The notes under the pieces: generated by a model | The model's input: only the letters and a program-made list of their open reading frames with translations | What the model was told of the DNA's origin: nothing | Database searches by the model: none | Translations under genes and position numbers: made by a program | Assembly (NCBI RefSeq): GCF_001547895.1 | Contig: NZ_AP014627.1 | Location: 1,181,501-1,245,500, forward strand | Direction of reading: 5' to 3' | Length of the DNA stretch: 64,000 nt | Origin: Pseudomonas sp. Os17 | GTDB taxonomy: Bacteria > Pseudomonadota > Gammaproteobacteria > Pseudomonadales > Pseudomonadaceae | Shown: positions 22,328 through 31,356 of the stretch, piece after piece | Position numbering within the stretch: the stretch's first letter is position 1 | Layout of the letters: each line of letters starts with the position of its first letter

Positions 22328-24850
22328 TTATGGGTTCAGCGGCCAGTGCCGGGCGCAGGCCTCTCGCACCGCGACCGCACCCTGGAGGTCGAGCAGCGGC
22401 TGGCTCAGCCGGCGGCATTCGGCGGCATCCAGCTGGCGCACCCGGTCCTTGATTTCCCCCACCTGCGGCGGGCTCACCGACAGTTCGCGCACGCCCAGGC
22501 CGATCAGCACCGGGGTGGCCAGGGGATCGGAAGCCAGGGCGCCGCAGACGCCGACCCAGCGCCCATGGCGCTCGGCACCGCTGCAGGTCTGGGCGATCAG
22601 TCGCAGCAGGGCTGGGTGCAGGGCGTCGACCCGCGCCGCCAGTCCGGCATGGTCGCGGTCCATGGCCAGGGTGTACTGGGACAGGTCGTTGGTGCCGATG
22701 GAGAGGAAGTCGGCGTGTTCCGCCAACTGCTCGGCCATCAGGGCCGCGGCCGGCACTTCGATCATCACCCCCAGTTCCGGCTGTTGGGTCAGGCCCAGTT
22801 CGGCGGCGAGCTGTTTCAGGCGCTGGCGGATGTGCAACAGCTCGGCCACTTCGGTGACCATCGGCAGCATCACCCGGCAACGTTGCACCGGGCTGACCTG
22901 CAGCAGGGCGCGCAATTGCTGGTCCAGCAGCTCCGGTCTTGCCTGAGCCAGGCGGATGCCGCGCAGGCCCAGCACCGGGTTGGCTTCCACCGGCAATGGC
23001 AGGTAGTCCAGCTGCTTGTCGCCGCCGACATCGATGGTGCGGATGATCACCGGCTTGTCGCCCATGGCGTCGAGCACTGCCTGGTAGGCCTGGCGTTGCT
23101 CGGCTTCGTCCGGGGCGGTCTGCCGATCGACGAACAGGAACTCGGTGCGCAGCAGGCCGACGCCATCGGCGCCACCCTGGTGCGCGTCCCGGGCCTCGGC
23201 GCTGGAGGCGACGTTGGCCGCCACCTCGATCGACTGGCCGTCCCGGGTCAGGGCCGCGTCACCGGCTTGCTGGCGTTGCTGCTCGCGGCGCTGTCTCCGG
23301 GCCGCAACGACCTCTTGCACCCGGGCGATGCGTTGCGGGTCCGGTGCCAGTTCCAGGCGTCCGCCATCGGCATCGAGTACCACTGCCGGAAGGTGCTCCA
23401 GCTCAAGCAGCTCCGGGCCCAGGGCCACCACGCAAGGCAGGCCTTTGCTGCGGGCGAGGATGGCCACGTGGGAGGTGGCGCCGCCGGCGGCCATGCACAG
23501 GCCGGCCACGCCCTGGGCGCTCAGTTGCAGCAGGTCGGACGGGGTCAGCTCCTGGGCGGCGACAAGGGCCCCCGGGGGCAACTGGTACTGCCAGGCTTCG
23601 CCGAGCAAGGCCCGCAGCACCCGTTGTTGCAGGTCCCGCAGGTCGTTGGCGCGCTCGGCCAGCAACGGATTGCCCAGTTGTTGCAGGACCTGGCATTGCT
23701 CGGCGATGGCGGCGCTCCAGGCATGGGTGGCGGCGCGTCCCTGGGCGATGGCGGCGTCGGCGGCGTCCAGCAGGGTCGGGTCTTCCAGCAGCCCCAGGTG
23801 GGCGTTGAAGATGTCCTGTTCCTGCTGATCCCGACGTTGCCGGGCCTGTTCCAGGGTGCGCAGGATATCCCCGCGCACCTGCTCCAGGGCCGCGCTCAGG
23901 GCCTGGCGCTGCGACTCGGGTTGGTGCTGGCCGCTGTCCTTGGGCAGCTCCATGGCGTTGAGGCGCACCAGGGGGCCGCAAGTCAGCCCGGGTGCCGCGC
24001 AGACGCCTTGCAACACGCCAGCCTCGGTGGCCGGGCGCAGCACCTGGAGCGCGGCCGGCGCTGCGGCGTGGGCATCGTCCGCCAGGGCGCTGCCTAGCGT
24101 CTTGAGCAGCGCCTGCAAGGCGGCCTGGCAATCATCGCCCTGGCAACTGACCAACACTTCATCCTGTTCGCCGATGCCCAGGCCCATCAGGGCGATCAGG
24201 CTGGTGCAGGGAGCGCTTTTGTCCTTGAAGCTCAGCTGTGAGTGGCTGTTGAATGCCGCCGCGGTCTGGCGCACCAGCGCGGCCGGGCGAGCGTGCAGCC
24301 CGCCGCGGTGGGCGACCCTGATCCGGGCGCTGGCCTGCTCGCTGGCGTCGGCCCGGGAAAGCTCCGGCCTGGCGGCATCCGTGCGGCGGCTGAGATGCAG
24401 CAGCGGCTCGCCGACCTTGACCGAAGACAGGTTCAGGTGACGCAGTTCGAAGTGTTCGCCGTTGGTCAGGATCATCAGGCTGATCAGGCTCCGGCAGTGC
24501 TGCGCCACATGGTCCAGGTCAAACCGCAGCAGGGGCTGGCCGGCGCTGACTTGCTGGCCTTGTTCCACCAGCAGGGCAAAGCCTTCGCCTTGCAGTTCGA
24601 CGGTGTCCAGGCCCAGGTGCAGCAGCCATTCGGCACCGTTGGCGGCCCGCAGCGTCACCGCATGGGCGGTGCGCGCGATCTGCACCACTTGCCCGGCGCA
24701 GGGCGCGTGCAGCGTGTCGTTGAGCGGGTCGATGGCAATCCCGTCTCCCATGGCGCCACTGGCGAACACCGGGTCGGGGACGCTGCTCAGCGGCAGGACA
24801 GGCCCGCTGAGGGGGGCACTGAGCGTCAGGTCGTTATTGTTGTTGTGCAT
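22328..24850 (-). CDS. nagF: PTS EIIA-HPr-EI fusion phosphotransferase
   Basis: An 840-residue fusion providing every soluble phosphotransfer step for the GlcNAc PTS. EIIA-Glc-like domain: residues ~10-140, with phospho-His78 in LLHLGLDTV. HPr: ~175-260, with His186 in GLHARPAAL. Enzyme I: ~280-840, with His461 in GGATSHVAI, PEP-binding LLRTEFLF and the late GVCGALASDP active-site segment. A TTG start at 24871 is possible, but ATG 24850 (MHNNNNDLTL) is more usual. Co-transcribed with nagB (27-base gap) and nagE (22-base gap). Phosphate should pass PEP-His461-His186-His78 and on to Cys405 of NagE. Confidence 0.95.
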   Translation of the reverse strand: MHNNNNDLTLSAPLSGPVLPLSSVPDPVFASGAMGDGIAIDPLNDTLHAPCAGQVVQIARTAHAVTLRAANGAEWLLHLGLDTVELQGEGFALLVEQGQQVSAGQPLLRFDLDHVAQHCRSLISLMILTNGEHFELRHLNLSSVKVGEPLLHLSRRTDAARPELSRADASEQASARIRVAHRGGLHARPAALVRQTAAAFNSHSQLSFKDKSAPCTSLIALMGLGIGEQDEVLVSCQGDDCQAALQALLKTLGSALADDAHAAAPAALQVLRPATEAGVLQGVCAAPGLTCGPLVRLNAMELPKDSGQHQPESQRQALSAALEQVRGDILRTLEQARQRRDQQEQDIFNAHLGLLEDPTLLDAADAAIAQGRAATHAWSAAIAEQCQVLQQLGNPLLAERANDLRDLQQRVLRALLGEAWQYQLPPGALVAAQELTPSDLLQLSAQGVAGLCMAAGGATSHVAILARSKGLPCVVALGPELLELEHLPAVVLDADGGRLELAPDPQRIARVQEVVAARRQRREQQRQQAGDAALTRDGQSIEVAANVASSAEARDAHQGGADGVGLLRTEFLFVDRQTAPDEAEQRQAYQAVLDAMGDKPVIIRTIDVGGDKQLDYLPLPVEANPVLGLRGIRLAQARPELLDQQLRALLQVSPVQRCRVMLPMVTEVAELLHIRQRLKQLAAELGLTQQPELGVMIEVPAAALMAEQLAEHADFLSIGTNDLSQYTLAMDRDHAGLAARVDALHPALLRLIAQTCSGAERHGRWVGVCGALASDPLATPVLIGLGVRELSVSPPQVGEIKDRVRQLDAAECRRLSQPLLDLQGAVAVREACARHWPLNP

Positions 24851-24877
24851 GGCGCAGTACTCATCGATCAAAGGGGC

Positions 24878-25888
24878 TTAGTGCGTGCGGGTCACTTTGC
24901 TCAGGTGGCGCGGCTGATCCGGGTCCATGCTGCGGGCCTCGGCCAGGCCGGCGGCCATCACATAGAAGCTCTGGATCGCCAGGATCGGGTCCAGCACCGG
25001 GTGTTCCGCGCGGCTCAGGGTCAGGTCCCGCTCACCGATGTCATCCGGCGCCGCCAGCAGCACCTTGGCGCCGCGCTGGCGCATGTCCGCCGCCAGGCTC
25101 AACAGGCCGCCCTGTTCGGCGCCCCGGGGGGCGAACACCAGCAACGGGTAGTCGTGGTCGATCAGGGCCATCGGGCCGTGGCGCACTTCGGCGCTGCTGA
25201 AGGCTTCGGCCTGGATCGCCGACGTTTCCTTGAGCTTGAGCGCCGCTTCCTGGGCGATGGCGAAGCCGGCACCACGGCCGATCACCATCAAGCGCTGGCA
25301 ATCGCGCAGGGCATTGACCGCCAGGTTCCAGTCCTGGGTCGCGGCCTGTTGCAGGCCCTCGGGCAGAGCCAGGCCGGCCTCCAGCAGGTGGCTGTCCTCG
25401 TTCCAGTGACCGATCAGCCGGGCGCTGGCGCTGAGGGTGGCGATAAAGCTCTTGGTCGCCGCCACGCTCTGCTCGGTGCCGGCGTACAGCGGCAGGGAGA
25501 ATTCGCTGGCGGCCTCCAGGGGGCTGTGCTCGGCATTGACCATGGCCACGCTGAGGGCCCCGCGCTTGCGCAGCAGGCGCACGCTGTTCACCAGATCCGG
25601 GCTCTGGCCCGATTGCGAGAAGGCGAACACCGCCTGGCCGCTGACCCGCAAGGGCGCCTGTTGCATGGTCACCACCGACATCGGCAGCGAGGCCACCGGG
25701 ATGCCCACCTGTTGCATGGTCAGGTAGGCGAAGTAGCTGGCGGCATGGTCGGAGCTGCCCCGGGCCACGGTCATGGCCACTTGTGGCGGCTGGCGGCGCA
25801 GGCGGCCGGCGACCTCGACCAGGGACGGGTCCAGGTGCTGCAACTGGCTGCGGACGGCGCTGTGCGAGGACAGCGCCTCTTCAAGCAT
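24878..25888 (-). CDS. nagB: SIS-domain glucosamine-6-phosphate deaminase (NagB-II type)
   Basis: A 336-residue protein with two SIS sugar-isomerase domains, the type II glucosamine-6-phosphate deaminase that converts GlcN6P to fructose 6-phosphate and ammonia. It is related to the isomerase half of GlmS but lacks the glutaminase half. Phosphosugar-binding segments are SQSGQSPD and TEQSVAATKSF in the first domain and AEAFSSAEVRHGP in the second. ATG 25888 overlaps the nagA stop by 8 bases. A TTG four codons upstream is less likely. Context (nagA before, PTS genes after) supports catabolic deaminase over biosynthetic use, as in Shewanella NagB-II. PAO1 carries the equivalent PA3759. Confidence 0.9.
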   Translation of the reverse strand: MLEEALSSHSAVRSQLQHLDPSLVEVAGRLRRQPPQVAMTVARGSSDHAASYFAYLTMQQVGIPVASLPMSVVTMQQAPLRVSGQAVFAFSQSGQSPDLVNSVRLLRKRGALSVAMVNAEHSPLEAASEFSLPLYAGTEQSVAATKSFIATLSASARLIGHWNEDSHLLEAGLALPEGLQQAATQDWNLAVNALRDCQRLMVIGRGAGFAIAQEAALKLKETSAIQAEAFSSAEVRHGPMALIDHDYPLLVFAPRGAEQGGLLSLAADMRQRGAKVLLAAPDDIGERDLTLSRAEHPVLDPILAIQSFYVMAAGLAEARSMDPDQPRHLSKVTRTH

Positions 25889-26987
25889 TTTTGAAGTCAA
25901 TGTCTTCTCCTTCGACCATGACGGCGGTCAGTGTGAGTGCGCGGTCCAGGCGCACGCTGTCGGCCCAGCTGCCGGGTTGCAGGCGGCCGCGTTCGGGGAT
26001 GCCGAGGTAATCGGCGGGAAATTGCGACAGGCGCTGGGAGGCCTCGGCCAGGGGCAAGCCGATCTTCACCAGATTGCGCAGGGCCTGATCCATGGTCAGG
26101 GTGCTGCCGGCCAGGGTGCCGTCCGCCAGGCGCACGCCGCCCAGGCACTTGGTCACGGTGTGGCTGCCGAGCCGGTATTCGCCGTCGGGCATGCCGGCGG
26201 CGGCGGTGGAGTCGGTGACGCAGTACAGGCACGGGATCGAGCGCAGGGCCACGCGCATGGCGCCGGGGTGCACGTGCAGCAGGTCGGGGATCAGCTCCGC
26301 GTACTGGGCATGGGCCAGGGCGGCGCCGACGATGCCCGGCTCACGGTGATGCAGGGGGCTCATGGCGTTGTACAGGTGGGTGAAGCTGGTGGCGCCGGCG
26401 GCGAGGGCGGCCACGCCTTCTTCGTAGCTGCCCAGGGTGTGGCCGATCTGCATGCGCACGCCGCGGGCGCTGAGTTCGCGGATCAGCGCGTCGTGGCCGG
26501 CGATTTCCGGGGCAATGGTGATCACCCGGATGGGCGCCAGTTGCAGGTACTTCTCCACTTCGGCCATGAGCGCGGTGTGGGCGAAGTTGGGCTGGGCGCC
26601 GAGCTTGCCGGGGTTGATGTAGGGGCCTTCCAGGTGCACGCCGAGCACTCGGGCACAGCCCTGGGGGCGCTGCTCGGCGTAGACCCCGAGCTCGGCCAGG
26701 ACCTGGCTGATTTCCGCGCTGGGGGCGGTCATGGTGGTGGCCAGCAGCGAGGTGGTGCCGAAACGCACGTGGGTACGGGTGATGGTTTCGAAAGCTGTGC
26801 GGCCTTGCATGACGTCCTGGCCGCCACCGCCGTGGACGTGCAGGTCGATGAAGCCCGGCAGCAGGTAGGGCAGGTCATTGTCCGCCGGGTCGCAGGGGCT
26901 GCCTTCGATGGCCACGACCTTGCCGTGCTCATGGACCAGGCGGCCACGGACCCAGCCTTGGGGCGTGAGGATGTTGTCTTCGGACAT
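25881..26987 (-). CDS. nagA: N-acetylglucosamine-6-phosphate deacetylase
   Basis: A 368-residue amidohydrolase that removes the acetyl group from GlcNAc-6-phosphate. The metal-binding pair is visible as PGFIDLHVHGGGG near residue 50, and GVHLEGPYINP carries the Glu ligand; later HLYNAMSPLHHREPG and CVTDSTAAAGMPDG are the remaining active-site segments. ATG 26987 (MSEDNILTPQG) is chosen over a frame extension to 27062 that would overlap nagR. It sits 29 bases after nagR and overlaps nagB by 8 bases, so the three are co-translated. Confidence 0.96.
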   Translation of the reverse strand: MSEDNILTPQGWVRGRLVHEHGKVVAIEGSPCDPADNDLPYLLPGFIDLHVHGGGGQDVMQGRTAFETITRTHVRFGTTSLLATTMTAPSAEISQVLAELGVYAEQRPQGCARVLGVHLEGPYINPGKLGAQPNFAHTALMAEVEKYLQLAPIRVITIAPEIAGHDALIRELSARGVRMQIGHTLGSYEEGVAALAAGATSFTHLYNAMSPLHHREPGIVGAALAHAQYAELIPDLLHVHPGAMRVALRSIPCLYCVTDSTAAAGMPDGEYRLGSHTVTKCLGGVRLADGTLAGSTLTMDQALRNLVKIGLPLAEASQRLSQFPADYLGIPERGRLQPGSWADSVRLDRALTLTAVMVEGEDIDFKNA

Positions 26988-27016
26988 GGGCGTTTCTCTG
27001 GCTCCAGGGGGCGGAT

Positions 27017-27748
27017 TCAGCGTCGCAGCTCGGCGACGAAGTCGTAGTAGTCGTTGCGGCAATAGGTGTCGGTGACTTCGATCGGCGTGTTGTCTTCCAG
27101 GTAGCCGACCCGGGTCATCAGCAGCATGGCGGTGCCGGGGGCAATGCCCACCAGGGCGGCAAACTCGTCCGAGGCATTGATCGCCTGGATGTGCTGCAGG
27201 GCCCGGACCACGGGGCGGCCGATGCTGTCGAGGTACTCGTAGAGCGAATCACCCACCGCCTCGGGCCTGGCAATGATGCTGGCCGGCAGGGTGCTCATCT
27301 CAATGGCCATGACCGCATCGTCGGCTTTGCGCAGGCGCTTGAGCCGCGCCACCTTGTCGTTGGGCGACAGGCCGAGGCGGATCAGCTCTTCGTGGGTCGG
27401 CGGGGTGAGGGTGCGTTCCAGCCACTGCGAGCCGGGGACGAAGCCTTTGAGGCGCAGCATCTCGCTGAAGCCGGAAAGGCGCGACAGGGGCTGTTCGAGG
27501 CGCGGAGTGATGAAGGTGCCCGAGCCCTGGCTGCGACGAATCAGGCCTCGCTCGAAAAGCACTTCCAGGGCCTTGCGCGCGGTCACCCGGGAGATGCCCA
27601 GCAGTTCGCTGAGGTTGCGTTCCGAAGGCAGTGCCTGCTCGGCTTTCCATTGGCCGGAGTGGATCGCCGCTTCCAGGTTGCGGGCCAGTTGCAGGTACAG
27701 CGGGGTCGGCTGGGAGTCGTCGGGACGCAGGGTCAGGAGGTGATTCAT
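27017..27748 (-). CDS. nagR: GntR-family repressor of the nag operon
   Basis: A 243-residue HutC/DasR-type regulator. The N-terminal winged helix (about 15-85) has the typical PLYLQLARNLEAAI start and ALPSERNLSELLGISRVTAR recognition region. The C-terminal UTRA domain (about 100-240) should bind an amino-sugar phosphate such as GlcNAc6P or GlcN6P. ATG 27748 (MNHLLTLRPDD) is chosen over an upstream extension. It is the first gene of the operon it is presumed to control, so it would autoregulate. A matching operator lies 56 bases upstream, inside the promoter spacer. Confidence 0.93.
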   Translation of the reverse strand: MNHLLTLRPDDSQPTPLYLQLARNLEAAIHSGQWKAEQALPSERNLSELLGISRVTARKALEVLFERGLIRRSQGSGTFITPRLEQPLSRLSGFSEMLRLKGFVPGSQWLERTLTPPTHEELIRLGLSPNDKVARLKRLRKADDAVMAIEMSTLPASIIARPEAVGDSLYEYLDSIGRPVVRALQHIQAINASDEFAALVGIAPGTAMLLMTRVGYLEDNTPIEVTDTYCRNDYYDFVAELRR

Positions 27749-27800
27749 CTGTAGGTTTTCCGATGCGGTTATTAGGTTGTTGTCGCCCGGTAATGCCGAA

Positions 27801-27829
27801 AAACTAATACCACTTAAATACCATGTCAA
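27801..27829 (-). promoter_or_regulatory. nag operon promoter with NagR operator in the spacer
   Basis: On the minus strand TTGACA (27829-27824) and TAGTTT (27806-27801) are exactly 17 bases apart. The spacer and -10 edge hold TGGTATTTAAG-TGGTATTAG, a tandem TGGTAT motif of the kind bound by HutC-type GntR repressors. A bound repressor would cover the polymerase site between -35 and -10. Confidence 0.8.
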
Positions 27830-27896
27830 CGCCACCTATCGGGCTGAAGTGCAGTAAATCCGGCGCTTTCGGGGTGCCTGAGAGGATAAATGATTG

Positions 27897-27908
27897 AAGT
27901 GGTATTAG
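27897..27908 (+). promoter_or_regulatory. Second NagR-like half-site (AAGTGGTATTAG)
   Basis: These 12 bases match exactly the promoter-proximal half of the operator at 27804-27815, but on the opposite strand and about 80 bases away. A shorter copy, AAGTGGTAT, is at 27963-27971. They could be auxiliary operators allowing looping, or could regulate the region toward the transpeptidase. Confidence 0.5.
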
Positions 27909-28022
27909 GCAGGTCTGGCCGCGAAGGCCTTGAGTCGAGGTGGCGACCCGCAGCGGGCCGCCAAGTGGTATGCGCGCCCGGGGAGGGCGGCGGGGGGAGA
28001 AATATTTTTTGCCGGGAGGCCG

Positions 28023-28526
28023 TTAAGGGCGGATTTCGATCAGCGTGCCGTCTTTCACCAGGCCCCAGACTTCGCGCATGTCGACGTTGCGCATGGCGAT
28101 GCAGCCATCGGTCCAGTCCAGGGTGTGGAAGTACTGCTCGGGAAACTCTTCGGTGTCCGGGGTGCCGTGGATCATGATCATGCCGCCGGGATTGACCCCT
28201 TCGCGACGCGAGCGGGCGGCATCGGTGATGTTCGGGTAGGAGATGTGCATGGCCAGGTTGTAGCGGTCGCTGGTCTTGCGCCAGTCGAGCCAGTAGAGGC
28301 CTTCCGGGGTGCGTTTATCGCCTTCCATGAGCTTGGGCCCCTTGGGCTTCTTGCCCAGGGAAATCCGGTAGGTTTTCAGTGGCTTGCCGCCATTGATCAA
28401 CTGCAGTTGATGGGCGGATTTGAGCACCAGGACCTTTTCGATGACCTTGCCGTCCAGGGTTTCTACCGTGGAGGCCTGAGACAGAGTGACGACGGAACAG
28501 CACAGCAGGGCAAGCAACCAGCGCAT
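28023..28526 (-). CDS. Periplasmic L,D-transpeptidase (YkuD domain)
   Basis: A 167-residue exported protein. The first ~18 residues (MRWLLALLCCSVVTLSQA) form a signal peptide. The YkuD domain fills the rest: LVLKSAHQLQLINGG, then the catalytic His in MIMIHGTPD and the catalytic Cys in TDGCIAMRN. These enzymes make 3-3 peptidoglycan crosslinks or attach lipoproteins to peptidoglycan. Which of these applies here cannot be read from the sequence. A GTG two codons upstream (28532) has slightly better spacing to a GGGGA; ATG 28526 is used. The gene is monocistronic, pointing away from nagR (PA3756 position in PAO1). Confidence 0.9.
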   Translation of the reverse strand: MRWLLALLCCSVVTLSQASTVETLDGKVIEKVLVLKSAHQLQLINGGKPLKTYRISLGKKPKGPKLMEGDKRTPEGLYWLDWRKTSDRYNLAMHISYPNITDAARSRREGVNPGGMIMIHGTPDTEEFPEQYFHTLDWTDGCIAMRNVDMREVWGLVKDGTLIEIRP

Positions 28527-28575
28527 TGACACGATATCCCCAGGCGCGCACAGATTCCGTGCACGTTTTTATTGT

Positions 28576-29127
28576 TTAACTGATGGCAGGCTGAGAGAGC
28601 GGCGGAATGGATTCGGAGCGTACGGCATAAGCCTGTGCCCGCCGGTCAGCGAAGAAGCATTCTAAGGTACGACCGACGGTGCGGAAAGCCAGCTCGGACC
28701 AAGGGATATCGGCTTCCTCGAACAACTGCACTTCCAGGCTCTCGGGACCGGCAGCAAAGTCCAGGTCCGCCAGCTCGGCGCGAAAGAATACATGCACCTG
28801 GCTGATGTGCGGCACGTCGATCAGGGTGTAGATATTCAGGTTGCGCACCCGCGCGCAGGCTTCCTCGAAGGTTTCGCGGATGGCCGCCTGTTCCACCGTC
28901 TCGCCGTTTTCCATGAAGCCCGCCGGCAGGGTCCAGTAGCCCAGGCGTGGTTCGATGGCGCGGCGGCACAACAGCACCTTGCCTTCCCAGGTCGCCAGGC
29001 AGCCAGCAACGATGTTGGGGTTCTGGTAATGGATGGTCTGGCAGTGATCGCAGACAAAGCGCAGGCGCGAATCGCCGTCGGGAATGCGCTGGGTCACCGG
29101 GTTGCCGCACTGGCTGCAAAATTTCAT
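28576..29127 (-). CDS. Nudix hydrolase with N-terminal zinc ribbon
   Basis: A 183-residue protein. Residues 1-32 form a four-Cys zinc ribbon (CSQCG and CDHC), as in the Nudix_N_2 group near NudC. The Nudix box is at about 70-92: G-x5-E-x7-RE followed by EEAC, where the usual Gly of EExG is replaced by Cys, a mild deviation. All metal-binding Glu residues remain. Substrate is unknown; NADH or ADP-ribose-like dinucleotides are possible. The Pseudomonas position (PA3755) and length fit. Transcribed toward the transpeptidase with a 50-base gap. Confidence 0.9.
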   Translation of the reverse strand: MKFCSQCGNPVTQRIPDGDSRLRFVCDHCQTIHYQNPNIVAGCLATWEGKVLLCRRAIEPRLGYWTLPAGFMENGETVEQAAIRETFEEACARVRNLNIYTLIDVPHISQVHVFFRAELADLDFAAGPESLEVQLFEEADIPWSELAFRTVGRTLECFFADRRAQAYAVRSESIPPLSQPAIS

Positions 29128-29273
29128 GAGGGGTATCCGAAAAGGCTGGGGCTATCTTGGCGCGCCGTCCGGTTGTCGGCAAGTTGTCGTTAAGCGACAT
29201 GCCCGGGAGCGGGGGTTGGGCCACCGATTGGATTGGTGCATGATGCACGGTAGCCAACAGATCGAGATGCCTC

Positions 29274-29873
29274 ATGCTGGACGAGCTACTTCATCGGGTA
29301 AGCCATTACACCCCACGAACCCTGGAGACCGACCGACGTTTCCCCGAGGCTGCGGTGCTGGTTCCCATCACCCGCAGCGACGAACCGGAACTGGTGCTGA
29401 CCCTGCGTGCCAGCGGGCTGTCGACCCATGGTGGTGAAGTGGCCTTCCCCGGTGGCCGGCGCGATCCGGAAGACCCGGACCTGATCTTCACCGCCCTGCG
29501 CGAGGCCGAGGAGGAGATCGGTCTGCCGCCGGGACTGGTGGAGGTCATCGGCCCCTTAAGTCCGCTGATTTCCCTGCATGGGATCAAGGTCACGCCTTAC
29601 GTCGGGGTGATTCCCGACTACGTCGAATACCGGGCCAATGATGCCGAGATTGCCGCTGTTTTCAGCGTGCCCCTGGAGTTTTTTCGCCAGGACCCGCGCG
29701 AACACACTCACCGTATCGACTACCAGGGCCGCAGTTGGTATGTCCCCAGCTACCGTTTCGGCGAGTACAAGATCTGGGGCCTGACCGCGATCATGGTGGT
29801 CGAACTGGTCAACCTGCTGTACGACGCCGATATCAGCCTGCATCACCCGCCGAAATCCTTTATCGACACCTGA
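29274..29873 (+). CDS. Nudix hydrolase, CoA pyrophosphatase (NudL-like)
   Basis: A 199-residue protein of the NudL/YeaB family, which hydrolyses CoA and acyl-CoA to 4'-phosphopantetheine and 3',5'-ADP. The Nudix box spans about residues 62-86 (GGRRDPED through [10 protein letters not shown]) with all catalytic Glu residues. It is preceded by the family motif [12 protein letters not shown], the CoA-directed NuCoA segment. The ATG at 29274 is the natural start. It is divergent from the zinc-ribbon Nudix gene and is followed 55 bases later by the gamma-carbonic anhydrase gene. Confidence 0.93.
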   Translation: MLDELLHRVSHYTPRTLETDRRFPEAAVLVPITRSDEPELVLTLRASGLSTHGGEVAFPGGRRDPEDPDLIFTALREAEEEIGLPPGLVEVIGPLSPLISLHGIKVTPYVGVIPDYVEYRANDAEIAAVFSVPLEFFRQDPREHTHRIDYQGRSWYVPSYRFGEYKIWGLTAIMVVELVNLLYDADISLHHPPKSFIDT

Positions 29874-29928
29874 AGCCATGGCTTGGCATGGCATAAACCG
29901 CGGCTGCCTGAACCATAAGGACAACAAG

Positions 29929-30453
29929 ATGAAATACCGCCTGGGCGACGCCCGAGTCGACACCCATCCACAGAGCTGGGTGGCCCCGAATGCCACCCTG
30001 GTGGGCAAGGTCAAGCTCGAAGAAGGGGCCAGTGTGTGGTTCAACGCCGTGTTGCGTGGCGACAACGAACTGATCCTCATCGGCAAGCACAGCAACGTCC
30101 AGGACGGGGCCGTGATGCACACCGACATGGGCTTTCCACTGACCCTGGGCACCGGCGTGACCATCGGCCATAACGCCATGCTGCATGGCTGCACCGTGGG
30201 CGACTACAGCCTGATCGGCATCAATGCGGTGGTGCTCAATGGCGCGAAGATCGGCAAGTACTGCATCATCGGCGCCAACGCGCTGATCGGCGAGGGCAAG
30301 GAAATCCCCGATGGCTCGCTGGTCATGGGGTCGCCCGGCAAGGTGGTGCGCGAGCTGACCGAGGCGCAGAAGAAAATGCTCGAAGCCAGCGCCGCCCACT
30401 ACGTTCATAATGGCCAGCGTTATGCCCGAGATCTGGTTGAGCAAGAACAATGA
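29929..30453 (+). CDS. Gamma-type carbonic anhydrase-like protein
   Basis: A 174-residue left-handed beta-helix (hexapeptide repeat) protein. The zinc-ligand histidines of the gamma class are visible: one in VMHTDMG and two in [10 protein letters not shown]. The repeat pattern runs from residue ~10 to 145, with a C-terminal helix. Members of this YrdA/PaaY group are trimers; many have weak or unproved carbonic anhydrase activity, so the enzymatic role is inferred. ATG 29929 is chosen (upstream frame lacks similarity). The stop overlaps the DUF1289 start by 4 bases (ATGA), so they are coupled. Confidence 0.92.
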   Translation: MKYRLGDARVDTHPQSWVAPNATLVGKVKLEEGASVWFNAVLRGDNELILIGKHSNVQDGAVMHTDMGFPLTLGTGVTIGHNAMLHGCTVGDYSLIGINAVVLNGAKIGKYCIIGANALIGEGKEIPDGSLVMGSPGKVVRELTEAQKKMLEASAAHYVHNGQRYARDLVEQEQ

Positions 30454-30665
30454 CTGCCCCTGAAAGACCCGTCGCCTCGCCTTGCGTGAGCATCTGTGCC
30501 CTGGATGAACAGGACATCTGCACCGGCTGTCAGCGCACGGTGGAGGAAATCACCCGCTGGAGTCGCATGGACAACAACGAGCGCCGCGCCGTCCTGGCCC
30601 TGTGCCACGAGCGGGCCAAGTCCAGTGGACTTTTGTGGATGGTCGGTTCCAGCTCGGCCAGCTGA
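30450..30665 (+). CDS. DUF1289 small Cys-rich protein
   Basis: A 71-residue protein with the DUF1289 pattern: [10 protein letters not shown], then [15 protein letters not shown]. Four cysteines (SPC, SIC, ICTGC) suggest metal or Fe-S binding. Function is unknown. The ATGA overlap with the carbonic anhydrase-like gene means the two are translated together. A REP doublet begins 9 bases after the stop. Confidence 0.9.
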   Translation: MTAPERPVASPCVSICALDEQDICTGCQRTVEEITRWSRMDNNERRAVLALCHERAKSSGLLWMVGSSSAS

Positions 30666-30673
30666 TCCGGCCA

Positions 30674-30718
30674 TTCGCCGGCTCCTGCAGACGATGCGTG
30701 GGAGCCAGCTTGCCGGCG
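30674..30718. repeat. REP doublet after the DUF1289 gene
   Basis: TTCGCCGGCTCCTGCA (30674-30689) and GGGAGCCAGCTTGCCGGCG (30700-30718) form an imperfect inverted pair of the GAGCCGGC family. Confidence 0.75.
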
Positions 30719-30788
30719 CAAGGGTTTCTTGGCCCAACCCCTGGCCTGCAGTAACCTGTGCGCCTTCCCGACAGGTACTCTTCGCCCC

Positions 30789-31256
30789 ATGCTCTTCCTG
30801 ATCACCTATATCAGCAGTGTCGTGCTGATCAACTACGCCTTTTCCGTCGCGCCGCAGCTGGATATCGTCTGGTCGGCCTGGGGCGGGCTGGTGTTTGTCC
30901 TGCGGGACATGGTGCAGACTCGCTTCGGCCATGGCGCCGTCGTCGCCATGCTGGCGGCCCTGGTGTTGTCCTATGTCACCTCCGACCCGACCATTGCCCT
31001 GGCCAGCGCCAGCGCGTTCGCCGTCTCGGAATGCATCGACTGGCTGGTGTTCAGCATCACCAAGCGGCCCCTGCATGATCGCCTGTGGATCAGTTCGGCC
31101 CTGAGCATTCCCCTGGATACCTTCATCTTCTACGGCATGATCGATGCCATGACCCCGGGGGTGATCCTCACCGCCCTGGGCTCGAAGTTCGCCGGGGTCA
31201 CCGTGGTCTGGCTAGCCATGGCCTGGCGTTTGCGCAAAGCGGCGTGCGCCGGCTGA
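30789..31256 (+). CDS. VUT-family (DUF165-like) membrane protein
   Basis: A 155-residue inner-membrane protein with four to five hydrophobic segments, starting [11 protein letters not shown]. Conserved charged positions within the membrane region (FVLRDMVQ and [10 protein letters not shown]) match the VUT/YhhQ group; members with known function import queuosine precursors such as preQ0. It is shorter than E. coli YhhQ (about 220), so substrate is uncertain. ATG 30789 is chosen over 30729, which would place the first 20 residues in a non-hydrophobic leader. No preQ1 riboswitch is recognisable upstream. A 100-base gap precedes purT. Confidence 0.82.
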   Translation: MLFLITYISSVVLINYAFSVAPQLDIVWSAWGGLVFVLRDMVQTRFGHGAVVAMLAALVLSYVTSDPTIALASASAFAVSECIDWLVFSITKRPLHDRLWISSALSIPLDTFIFYGMIDAMTPGVILTALGSKFAGVTVVWLAMAWRLRKAACAG

Positions 31257-31356
31257 GCCAAAGGCCGCGGTTCATGTAAAATGCCGCGCTCTTTCCCCCT
31301 TGGGTCGTCCGCCTGGCGCTCGGCCCTCGATGATTCGCTCCTTTGAGGACCTTCAG

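Noticed and set aside
30719..30788. preQ1 riboswitch before the VUT-family gene
   Set aside because: No preQ1-I core sequence or pseudoknot pairing was found in the 70-base leader.
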